Shown piece by piece: positions 26,654-34,154 of a DNA stretch of 64,000 nucleotides (the first letter of the stretch is position 1; the number at the start of each line of letters is the position of its first letter). The notes below the pieces were generated by a model. It saw nothing but the letters and a program-made list of their open reading frames with translations, was not told where the DNA came from and searched no databases. The position numbers were made by a program, and so were the translations under genes. The stretch is from Rhizobium sp. CCGE 510 (lineage in GTDB: Bacteria > Pseudomonadota > Alphaproteobacteria > Rhizobiales > Rhizobiaceae). The stretch covers positions 62,001-126,000 of the forward strand of contig NZ_AEYF01000048.1 in assembly GCF_000292525.1 (NCBI RefSeq). Direction: 5' to 3'.

Positions 26654-27114
26654 TCCACACTAGCTTCCTTGGTCAGCGACGTAGGCGCCCCAAAAAGGAT
26701 GGCCATCGCGCGGGCGTGACTGCGTGAAGCTATACCGATCAAATCGGCCCAGAGAACTCTCTGCCATTTCTGCATAGCTGCACTGCACAAAAAATGTTTT
26801 ACCAAGCGGTCAAAATATGAGCATATTGCCTCCAGTTGATGCAGTCGATGGTTTTCCTCTCAGTGCCATCGTATCAGCTGTTCCCCTCTGGAGGTTATTG
26901 ACCTTCACACCTTGATGGGCCCTGGTTTTCCAGCGGCCCTATTTTTCTGCATAGTTGGTGAGGCGGCCCCCTTTGCATTGCACGATCACATCGAAAGCGG
27001 AGCGCTTGCCGTTGGCGGGTAACCCACGCTTCAAGTTGGCGGGTCGAGCTTGTTCGCCGCGCGCTCCTATGGCACCCAGAAATCGGAGATGGAACGCGGA
27101 GGATATTTCAGTTA
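26654..27114. other. Intergenic, no gene seen
   Basis: The 460 bases between DUF1173 and the antitoxin gene contain only short frames without a ribosome site or family resemblance. Two GGCGGGT motifs near 27015 and 27035 stand out but I cannot assign them. Confidence 0.4.
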
Positions 27115-27143
27115 TTGCAGTTATGAGCGACTTGCCCTATATA
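27115..27143 (+). promoter_or_regulatory. Promoter of antitoxin/PIN toxin pair
   Basis: TTGCAG (27115-27120) and TATATA (27138-27143) are separated by 17 bases and lie 20 bases before the antitoxin ATG. Confidence 0.65.
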
Positions 27144-27163
27144 CATGGTCAGAGGTGTTCGCC

Positions 27164-27610
27164 ATGACCAGCCATGTTCTTCAATTTACCAAATTGTCGG
27201 ATCGCGACCGCAAGGCCGTCGCGCCTATGCCAAATCTGGCGGAGGGCGACCAACTGGAACTACGGATTCGCCGTGAAGGTGGACAACTTCAAACCCTTTC
27301 TCTCCCAGCCTCGGCTCTCGCGCCTGTCGAAGCACTCCTCGATCATCTGTTGCGCGGCAAGCGTGTTGCCGTGCTCACGGAAGATCAGGAATTGAGCCCG
27401 ACCGACGCCTCCACCATCCTCGGCATCTCACGTCCTCTCGTGGTGCTGCGCATGGATCGCGGCGATCTGCCCTTCCGCTATGTCGGCAAGCACCGCCGAG
27501 CCAAGTTGAAGGATGTTCTCGCGCTCAAGGCCAAGCTCGATGCTCGCCAGAAAAGCCTCGACGCGCTGGCCGAGGACACAGAGGATCTGATCGTCAATCA
27601 TGGCCTCTAA
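27164..27610 (+). CDS. Helix-turn-helix (excisionase-like) antitoxin
   Basis: This 148-residue protein from ATG 27164 has a DNA-binding part in the second half: LSPTDASTILGISRPLVVLRMDRGDLPFRYVGKHRRAKLKDVLALK, a MerR/excisionase-type helix-turn-helix. The C-terminal tail is acidic and would bind the toxin. It overlaps the PIN gene by 11 bases. I chose the internal ATG because a well-spaced promoter ends just before it. It would autoregulate the pair. Confidence 0.85.
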   Translation: MTSHVLQFTKLSDRDRKAVAPMPNLAEGDQLELRIRREGGQLQTLSLPASALAPVEALLDHLLRGKRVAVLTEDQELSPTDASTILGISRPLVVLRMDRGDLPFRYVGKHRRAKLKDVLALKAKLDARQKSLDALAEDTEDLIVNHGL

Positions 27611-28178
27611 GCCGCCTGTCGCGGTCTATGATGCCTGCGTCCTCTACCCTTTCCATTTGCGTAATGTCTTGGTCCAGTGTGCTTTCGACGGTCTCGTCGA
27701 CGCACGCTGGACCGACGACATCCACGCCGAGTGGATTCGCAATCTGGCCATCGGCTCACCCGAGATACCCTTCTCCCGTCTGGAAGCGACCCGTGATCGG
27801 ATCAAGGAAGTTTTGCCCGATGCCGATGTCGGCAACCACCGAATTCTCATCCCCGACCTCTCGCTACCGGATCCGGATGATCGTCATGTTTTAGCTGCAG
27901 CCATCGCCGGAAAGGCTTCTGTGATTGTCACGTGGAATCTCAAGGATTTCCCAGCCGCGGACCTTCGGCCTCATGGGGTGGCCTGCGTATCGCCAGACAA
28001 TTTCCTCGTGGGCCTCCATTCCGCCTTTTCGAGCGCATTGATCGACAGCATCAGGCGCGCCCGGTTGAATTTACGGAAGACGGTGCCGGCGGTTCACGAA
28101 TTCATTGATGCACTGGACCATCAGGGGCTCCGCGCGTTTTCAGTGGTCCTGCGTGAGAAGGCCGCACAATTGGACTGA
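27600..28178 (+). CDS. PIN-domain toxin (VapC-like ribonuclease)
   Basis: This 192-residue PIN-domain protein is probably a Mg-dependent RNase kept in check by the preceding antitoxin. Acidic residues expected in the active site are seen in AVYDACVLYPF (N-terminus), HAEWIRNL, and LPDPDDRHVLAAAIAG followed by VIVTWNLKDFP. It is longer than classical VapC (about 130 aa) and matches the PIN group that pairs with excisionase-like antitoxins. It converges on virB11. Confidence 0.87.
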   Translation: MASKPPVAVYDACVLYPFHLRNVLVQCAFDGLVDARWTDDIHAEWIRNLAIGSPEIPFSRLEATRDRIKEVLPDADVGNHRILIPDLSLPDPDDRHVLAAAIAGKASVIVTWNLKDFPAADLRPHGVACVSPDNFLVGLHSAFSSALIDSIRRARLNLRKTVPAVHEFIDALDHQGLRAFSVVLREKAAQLD

Positions 28179-28221
28179 CGGTCGGGACCGACAGAATTGT
28201 TAGAGGCCCGGACGCAACCCG

Positions 28222-29250
28222 TTAAGCTCGATCCGACGAAGAGCGGCCGAGGTCAGTCGCGGCGTCTCGATAGTAGATCTCGCTCACCCGAAACCGGCCG
28301 TCGATCCGCTTGCATTGGATGATGATGTCGACCGCGATCGTCAACATCTCGCGGATGTCGTGCCGTTCGAGGTCCCCACCACCCTCCGACTCCTTGACCA
28401 GCAAAGTCAGCTGCTCAAAGGCGAGGCGGGCCGAGTCGGCATGGACCGTGGTGATGGAGCCAGGATGGCCGGAGTTGACATTGCGGATGTAGTAGAATGC
28501 CGTCCCGTCCCGCAGCTCCTGCAGCAAAATGCGGTCGGGCCGCATGCGCAGGCAGGATTCGAGCAGGTCCTTCGCGCCGACCTTGGCGAGCCCCTGCCCG
28601 CCTTTGGAGTAAAGGAGCCGAACATGGTTGGGCTGCGGGACCACCAGCTCGGGAGTGTCTTCGATCGAAATAATCCGCTCGCTTTGCGGAATGTGGCGGA
28701 TCAGCGCTTTCGATAGAGTTGTTTTTCCCGACCCGGTGGCGCCGGAGATGATGATGTTCTTTCTTGCAAACACCGCCTCCCGGAGAAACGCTTTGTAGGC
28801 GCCAATGCGATAGTATTCCAACAGCCTTTGGTCCGATCGGCTCCCGTCGCCGTCGACCCGCAAAACGTCGGCGAACAATCCTCCATGATCGAGATCCTCA
28901 AGGGTCAGCGACACGGAGGACGGCTTGCGGATGGTGATGCTGACGGTTCCCTTCGTCGTTGCCGGCGGGATGATGATCTGGATCCGCTCATCATCCGGCA
29001 GGGTCGCCGACAGGATCGGCCGCGTCTCGTCGATCGATTGATCGGAGAAGCTCGCGACGGCGCGGGCGAGACGCATCAGCCGGTCGAACGAAAGTTCGGG
29101 CATCTCATAGGTCTGCCATCCGTCCCTACCCTCCGTGACGACCTGTCCCGGCCGGTTGACGATGACCTCATAGAGCGTCTTGTCGCGTAGGAAGCGTGAT
29201 AGTGGCGAAAGCAGTTCGCGCACGACGCCGGAGACGGCAGCTTCAGTCAT
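28222..29250 (-). CDS. virB11: Type IV secretion ATPase VirB11
   Basis: This hexameric traffic ATPase of 342 residues works at the cytoplasmic base of the channel. Walker A GATGSGKTT is at 170-178, the Asp/Glu box is IISIEDTPEL, and the His box region is SGHPGSITTVHA. I set the start at ATG 29248-29250 (MTEAAVSGVV) because the upstream extension overlaps virB10. It is the last gene of the leftward virB operon. Confidence 0.95.
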   Translation of the reverse strand: MTEAAVSGVVRELLSPLSRFLRDKTLYEVIVNRPGQVVTEGRDGWQTYEMPELSFDRLMRLARAVASFSDQSIDETRPILSATLPDDERIQIIIPPATTKGTVSITIRKPSSVSLTLEDLDHGGLFADVLRVDGDGSRSDQRLLEYYRIGAYKAFLREAVFARKNIIISGATGSGKTTLSKALIRHIPQSERIISIEDTPELVVPQPNHVRLLYSKGGQGLAKVGAKDLLESCLRMRPDRILLQELRDGTAFYYIRNVNSGHPGSITTVHADSARLAFEQLTLLVKESEGGGDLERHDIREMLTIAVDIIIQCKRIDGRFRVSEIYYRDAATDLGRSSSDRA

Positions 29251-29258
29251 TGCCGAAC

Positions 29259-30431
29259 CTATTTTGTCACGAGCTTCGAGGAGGGGCTGAAATCCCCAAG
29301 GACAGCACGGTCGTAGATGCGGTTGCGGGGCTCGGTCACACGAAGCCGGTAGACGCTGGAGAAATCGAGGTCGCGGGCGACGAAGATCGAAACCAGCTCG
29401 CCCTGATGTTTCATGAGCGTCGGCGGAATGTTGATCGATTGCTCGACGGCGATCGCCGCGGCCTGCTGACCGGCGCTGGTGGTGTTTTGCGCTTCGACGT
29501 CGCTGTCCTGCAGCCGGCTGCTGGCATAGGAACTGGCATCCCCGACGATCGACAAGAGCATTGCGCTGCCGAACCGCTCCCACCAATGGGTATCGACATA
29601 ACCATCGATGCCGGTCCGGCCAAGCGCATCGGTTGCCGGCGATGCCAGAGTGATAATCACGCCTTTCGGCGTCTTCGCTCGGTTCCAAAGTACGAACAGA
29701 CGCTTTTGTCCACGCCGAATGCCGCCGCGATATTCACCGACAATCTGCGTGCCTTTTTCCATCAACACCACGCGGCCGTTATCTGAGAGAACGTCCCGGT
29801 TGATGACGCAGCTCGTGAACCCCGGCTGATCGGAGGAGAGCGCGGTCTCGAGAACGCAAGGAATGGATGTCCCCATGGCGACGATGAAATCACGATTGCC
29901 CAGCGTGCCGGCGCGCGATCCCTGCAATTGCGTCGGCGTCAGCAGGCGGTTGAAGCGCTGGTCCTCATTTTCGCCCTGCGAGGCGAAGCCGCCGGGATTG
30001 GCGCCGAGCGGCACGTAATTCGAGGCCTGATCCGACGCCTCGCCCTGATCCTGCCGCCGCGTTGCCGGCGATTTCTCGCCGCCATAGGCGATGACCGGCG
30101 CACGGCGGGCAGCATCGAGCAGCTTGTCGCCGTCGGTCGGCGCCTGCTCGGCGGCGACAGGCGTCGGGAGCTGGACCTGCGTCGGTGTCGCCACCGGCTG
30201 CGGCTCCTTCGCCGGTTCGAAATCCGATGTCTGCCGGATGACAACGCGCTCCGGCTGGGCACCGTCTGACGGTTTGTCCTGCCCTCGCATCGACCAGAGA
30301 GCGAAGGCGACAAAGACGACGATCGCCAAGGCGACAGCGCCGCGTTTGAGGATCGGGTTGTTGTCGAGCCGGCCGCCGGTCGACGTCTTGGCCCGCTCGC
30401 CCGGGATCTGGGTAATCTCTTCCTCGGCCAT
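29259..30431 (-). CDS. virB10: VirB10 (TrbI-like) channel protein
   Basis: This 390-residue protein spans from the inner to the outer membrane. It has a short cytoplasmic N-terminus, one membrane helix (about 31-48), a Pro/Gln-rich linker and a TrbI/VirB10 C-terminal domain (GTSIPCVLETALSSDQPGFTSCVI, VVLMEKGTQIVGEYRGG, GYVDTHWWERFGSAML). The start is ATG 30429-30431. It lies 8 bases from virB9 and from virB11. Confidence 0.95.
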   Translation of the reverse strand: MAEEEITQIPGERAKTSTGGRLDNNPILKRGAVALAIVVFVAFALWSMRGQDKPSDGAQPERVVIRQTSDFEPAKEPQPVATPTQVQLPTPVAAEQAPTDGDKLLDAARRAPVIAYGGEKSPATRRQDQGEASDQASNYVPLGANPGGFASQGENEDQRFNRLLTPTQLQGSRAGTLGNRDFIVAMGTSIPCVLETALSSDQPGFTSCVINRDVLSDNGRVVLMEKGTQIVGEYRGGIRRGQKRLFVLWNRAKTPKGVIITLASPATDALGRTGIDGYVDTHWWERFGSAMLLSIVGDASSYASSRLQDSDVEAQNTTSAGQQAAAIAVEQSINIPPTLMKHQGELVSIFVARDLDFSSVYRLRVTEPRNRIYDRAVLGDFSPSSKLVTK

Positions 30432-30439
30432 GTCACCTC

Positions 30440-31297
30440 CTATTGCGCCGCGCCCGGCGGCACTTTGACGACGCGCTCGACCGATGGTGACGTCGTGTTG
30501 GTCTCGGGATTGATGCCGACGCGATCGTAGGCTTCGTTGAAGACGCAAAGCACGTCGTCGCCCCGGCGCAGTATGAACTTGCGGCTGATCGCGTGAACGA
30601 GGACGAGATTGCCGTCGACGGACTTCGGAACCAGGCTTTCGCTGCCGTCGGAGTTTTCCATATAGATCGCCGGCATTTCCTGATTGCCGGCAAAGGCGAA
30701 GGTGGTGACCTTGCCGTTGTCATAGACCGCTTGCGGTTCGAGCGCCTGGGATCCCTGCGCCGAATAACGCCAATTGCGCGGTCCATAGGCTTCGTGAAAG
30801 GCAAGCACGCGATCGGCCTCGCTGGCCTGCGCCGCCTGCGCGCGGACAGCTGCGTCCTGCCGGCGCCGCTCCGCTTCGTCCGTGGGGTAGCGGTATTTCA
30901 CATAGAAATAGGTGTTCTGACCGGCTTCGACGCTGCCGTCGCGGACGGTGAGTTCCATCTGATAGCTGCGGGTCGAGCCGTCCCGTCGTGTCGTCACGAC
31001 TGAGATATTCGTCACCGGCTGATTTTCCCTGGGCTTCAGGAACAGGATGTTGCCGGCCGGCGCCACTTCCCAAGCAACGCTGTTGCCAAGCGCCACATTA
31101 GCGACTTCCTCGTCGGCGGCGAATTCGATTTGCACCGAAGACCGCAGCGTGCCGACGACTTTGGTGATGTTATAGGGCTGGTAGTCGACGAAACGGATGC
31201 GGCTGTCCTGCGCGGCGCCGCGTGGCGTCTCGAGGGCGAGCGCTGCAGACGAAAACCCGGTGGCCAGGATGAGCGGAAGGAGAAAGTGCGGTCTCAA
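30440..31297 (-). CDS. virB9: VirB9 outer-membrane channel protein
   Basis: This 285-residue secreted protein has the signal peptide MRPHFLLPLILATGFSSAALA. It has the VirB9/TrbG fold (SRIRFVDYQPYNITKVVGT, GNILFLKPRENQPVTNISVVT, NWRYSAQGSQALEPQAVYDNGKVT). With VirB7 and VirB10 it builds the outer-membrane core. Its start overlaps the virB8 stop by 4 bases. Confidence 0.95.
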   Translation of the reverse strand: MRPHFLLPLILATGFSSAALALETPRGAAQDSRIRFVDYQPYNITKVVGTLRSSVQIEFAADEEVANVALGNSVAWEVAPAGNILFLKPRENQPVTNISVVTTRRDGSTRSYQMELTVRDGSVEAGQNTYFYVKYRYPTDEAERRRQDAAVRAQAAQASEADRVLAFHEAYGPRNWRYSAQGSQALEPQAVYDNGKVTTFAFAGNQEMPAIYMENSDGSESLVPKSVDGNLVLVHAISRKFILRRGDDVLCVFNEAYDRVGINPETNTTSPSVERVVKVPPGAAQ

Positions 31298-31965
31298 TTG
31301 ATGGCCTCCGGATCGGCGCGATATTCGCTGACGACGAAGCCGAGCGGATTGGTCAGCCGGTCGGTCGAGGACATCGGAGCGTTGGCATAGGAGAAGGTTA
31401 GGGTCGCAACCCAGTGCGTGGTGCGCACCTCGTCACCGCGGGTCACGGTCCTCATATAGCGGACGGATGCCACATTGGCGTTGATCAGCGAGATGGAAAC
31501 AATGTTGATCCGCGACGTGGCGCTGCGGCCATAAATGTTCTGCGGGGAATCGGGATTGCTGCCGCGGTAGACTGCGGCAAATCGAGTCTGTTCCGGCTGC
31601 GTCGACAGCAAGGCGACGGTGCGGAAATTCTCCTCGCCCTCGCTCCAGACGTAGCCCTCGCGGGCGCGGACATATTTGGCCGCGAAATATTTGGTGACGG
31701 CCTCGTCGTAGGTGCCGGCGGTGGATGTCAGCGCCGAGACCACGTCAACAATGCCTGTGGAATTGTCGACACGCACGACGAAGGGCTCGACGGTTTTCAG
31801 AGGCGTGAGGCCGGCAATGGCAAATACCGAGACGCCGGCAAGGATGCTGGCGCAAACAGCGACGAACCAGGCGATGCGGGCGGAGCGCTCGACCTGGATC
31901 ATCCGATCCTGATCGAACCGGCGGGCCTTGTCGAAGTAACTTTTGAGGTTATCCGTGGTCACCAT
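31294..31965 (-). CDS. virB8: VirB8 inner-membrane assembly protein
   Basis: This 223-residue protein has a cytoplasmic N-terminus, one membrane helix (about 31-52) and a periplasmic NTF2-like domain (LKTVEPFVVRVDNSTGIVDVV, YVRAREGYVW, THWVATLTFSYANAPMSSTDRLTNPLGF). VirB8 scaffolds channel assembly. The start is ATG 31963-31965; the longer upstream frame overlaps the lipoprotein gene. Confidence 0.94.
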   Translation of the reverse strand: MVTTDNLKSYFDKARRFDQDRMIQVERSARIAWFVAVCASILAGVSVFAIAGLTPLKTVEPFVVRVDNSTGIVDVVSALTSTAGTYDEAVTKYFAAKYVRAREGYVWSEGEENFRTVALLSTQPEQTRFAAVYRGSNPDSPQNIYGRSATSRINIVSISLINANVASVRYMRTVTRGDEVRTTHWVATLTFSYANAPMSSTDRLTNPLGFVVSEYRADPEAIN

Positions 31966-31966
31966 G

Positions 31967-32248
31967 TCACCCGCCCTCGCATGGACGGTAGGAACCAGCG
32001 ACATCGAACCGTGCGAAGGCGGCCGGTGTGATTGAAGATGGTTGCGGCACATAGGAGGCAGCGTGGCTTGTCGGCTCAGCGGGAACGGCCCCGGTCGCCG
32101 GCTGCTCGCCTCCACTGTCCTTCCACTGCCACATGGCGCGGTTCAGCGGCCGGCGGGAATAACCGTCACATTCGGGCAGCGGGTGGGAAATCGAACCGCA
32201 GCCTACGAGACCGGCGGTCAGCAAAAACGATAAAACGATACGGAGCAT
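31967..32248 (-). CDS. virB7: VirB7-like lipoprotein
   Basis: This 93-residue protein has a signal peptide ending in the lipobox LVGC (MLRIVLSFLLTAGLVGCGS). It occupies the VirB7 position between virB6 and virB8. It is longer than classical VirB7 and has Pro-rich sequence and a second Cys (CDGYSRRP). It would be lipid-anchored in the outer membrane and stabilise VirB9. Sequence similarity is weak, so the name rests mainly on position and lipobox. Confidence 0.75.
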   Translation of the reverse strand: MLRIVLSFLLTAGLVGCGSISHPLPECDGYSRRPLNRAMWQWKDSGGEQPATGAVPAEPTSHAASYVPQPSSITPAAFARFDVAGSYRPCEGG

Positions 32249-32287
32249 CCCTAAAACCTGTTCAATTGTCTGAAGCGTTGGTGGCCG

Positions 32288-33220
32288 TCATTCGGTCCGG
32301 CCTGGCGTCAGGCGGCGGCCAACGGAACGCGCGCCGCGGCCGACCGCTCTGACTGTGTGGGATGTAGCCCAGGCGAGCGTGCTTTCATGCGCATCGCGGG
32401 CGGCGCCGTAGCCGTAGGTGAGCGACGCCCCGCCCGCCGCAAGAGCCGAAGCAATGCCGGGCAGTTGGTAGAAGACGTAGAGAGCGGCAACGCAGATGGC
32501 GCAGAGCGCGATCGGCCGCATCAGCACGTCGCTATAGCTTTCGATCGCCGTAAACGTCGTGTCGATGCAGGTGATCAGCAGCGAGCCGATGGCAACGACC
32601 AGGACCTGAAGGATGACGAAATTGACGAGCTGGCCGATCCAGGATTCCGTGAACCGGCGGGTCGACTGGAACATGGCGAGCGCGATGAAGATCGGACCGA
32701 TGGCCAGCACGATGGCAAGCGCCAGCCGGGCATAGAGCGAAACTATATAACCGATCGCCGCGACAAGAAAGCTTGCGCCGATAACCAGTAGGCCGCCCAC
32801 GCCGGTGACGATATCGATAGGCCAGGAGCCCCGCGACCATATCTCTTTGGCGCATTTCTGGCCCTTATCAAGCAGGCTGTCGAATGTGGAGGCGCTCGGC
32901 GCTGCGCCGGAGTTCAGCGCCTGCGAGATCTCCCTTGGCAACGCATCGAAGAAGATGTTGGTGACATAGGTCTGATAGTCGCCGGCATTCCTGACCAGCA
33001 TGACGATGATGGCGAGCTTTATCGCTCGGAAGGCGAATTCGAGGATCGGTTCCTGCACGGAGCCGCGAAGAACGAGATAGCCGTAGAGCACGACATAAAG
33101 CGTGAGTGCGGCCGTCAGCGGGCCGCTGACCCAGCTGGCGATATTTGAGGTGCCGGAGGAAATGAAGTTTTCCAGCGGTGTCTTGAACTGTCCGTCGACG
33201 AAGCTGAAGACCTGATACAT
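32288..33220 (-). CDS. virB6: VirB6 polytopic channel protein
   Basis: This 310-residue inner-membrane protein of the TrbL/VirB6 family has at least five hydrophobic helices, with a periplasmic loop before LPIDIVTGVGGLLVIGASFLVAAIG-type sequence. The typical YARLALAIVLAIGPIFIALAMF is near the middle. The start is ATG 33218-33220 (MYQVFSFVDGQF). It lies directly after eexN. Confidence 0.92.
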   Translation of the reverse strand: MYQVFSFVDGQFKTPLENFISSGTSNIASWVSGPLTAALTLYVVLYGYLVLRGSVQEPILEFAFRAIKLAIIVMLVRNAGDYQTYVTNIFFDALPREISQALNSGAAPSASTFDSLLDKGQKCAKEIWSRGSWPIDIVTGVGGLLVIGASFLVAAIGYIVSLYARLALAIVLAIGPIFIALAMFQSTRRFTESWIGQLVNFVILQVLVVAIGSLLITCIDTTFTAIESYSDVLMRPIALCAICVAALYVFYQLPGIASALAAGGASLTYGYGAARDAHESTLAWATSHTVRAVGRGARSVGRRLTPGRTE

Positions 33221-33222
33221 CG

Positions 33223-33456
33223 TCAGCCTCCCAACGATTTGCCCATCCGCTCCAGCCGCAGCTTGCCGTCGGCTGCCTCGGCGTTGCGGCAATTGGGCGT
33301 ATCGCGGAGTTCTCCGGGATTGTTACGGCATTCGCCGATAATCCTAGCGAGCAGAGCATCGTCCGCCATGAGCTCATCGACGGTGTAAATCTTATCCGCC
33401 TGTGGGGAGCAGGCCGCCAGAAAAAGCATGGCCGTGCCGGAAAGAAACCACCTCAT
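33223..33456 (-). CDS. eexN: EexN-family entry-exclusion lipoprotein
   Basis: This 77-residue lipoprotein has a lipobox LAAC (MRWFLSGTAMLFLAACS). It also has the EexN pattern YTVDELMADDALLARIIGECRNNPGELRDTPNCRNAEAA. In related systems this small protein reduces redundant transfer into cells already carrying the plasmid. It sits between virB5 and virB6 and overlaps the virB5 stop by 4 bases. Confidence 0.88.
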   Translation of the reverse strand: MRWFLSGTAMLFLAACSPQADKIYTVDELMADDALLARIIGECRNNPGELRDTPNCRNAEAADGKLRLERMGKSLGG

Positions 33457-34154
33457 TTGAGCGCCGCTCCCATCGTGTCCATGCGCTTGCGCCAGTCCTC
33501 AGCCTTGCGTTGGTCGTCGACCTGCACCTGGGCCTGCTGGACCATCTGCAGGCCCTGCATGCGCAGGACGTCGGTTTGCAGGAAGGCGGTCTCGGCCTGG
33601 AGGCGGGCCTGAAGATCGGCGATGTCCTTGGCGTCGGCCGCATCGGAGATTTTCTGGCGAAGTTCATCGATGCCGTCGATGCGCTTGGTCGCTGCATCGT
33701 AGATCTGCTGGCCGATACTCATCTGCCCGGCATTCTGGTTCTGGATGCGCGACAGCTCCTGCGCATAGAAATCGTCGGCTTCGGTGCGATAGCTGGAGTT
33801 GTCCTGTAGGAATTTCGAAGCGGAACTGCCGAAGACGCCGCTGCCAGAACCTTTGAACAGCCCCTCGATCGCGTTGAAGTCCTGCGGAAGCGCCTTGCGG
33901 ATCGACGGATCGTTCAGCAGGTTGGCGACGTCAGCCATGTTGGTGATCTTGTTCAGCGAGCCATAGAGCTGCTGGGCCTGCTGGAGCTGCTGGTTCAAGG
34001 CGTCGAGCTGGGACTTCAGCTGCGTGATGCTCTCGATATGCTTGGCGATCGATGTCTGATCGATGACGGGAATGCCCTGGGCCGACGCCAGCACCGCCGA
34101 CGCTAAAAAAGCGACTGATACAAACAAGTGCCGCGTCGTTCCTGTGCGGATCAT
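33453..34154 (-). CDS. virB5: VirB5 pilus-tip protein
   Basis: This 233-residue secreted protein has the signal peptide MIRTGTTRHLFVSVAFLASAVLASA. A long coiled-coil/helical body follows (HIESITQLKSQLDALNQQLQQAQQLYGSLNKITN), typical of VirB5/TrbJ minor pilins. The start is ATG 34152-34154, which overlaps the end of virB4; a longer frame upstream is inside virB4. Confidence 0.92.
   Translation of the reverse strand: MIRTGTTRHLFVSVAFLASAVLASAQGIPVIDQTSIAKHIESITQLKSQLDALNQQLQQAQQLYGSLNKITNMADVANLLNDPSIRKALPQDFNAIEGLFKGSGSGVFGSSASKFLQDNSSYRTEADDFYAQELSRIQNQNAGQMSIGQQIYDAATKRIDGIDELRQKISDAADAKDIADLQARLQAETAFLQTDVLRMQGLQMVQQAQVQVDDQRKAEDWRKRMDTMGAALK

Noticed and set aside
29259..29688. Upstream extension of the virB11 frame
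   Set aside because: It overlaps the conserved C-terminus of VirB10; the ATG at 29250 matches the usual VirB11 start.
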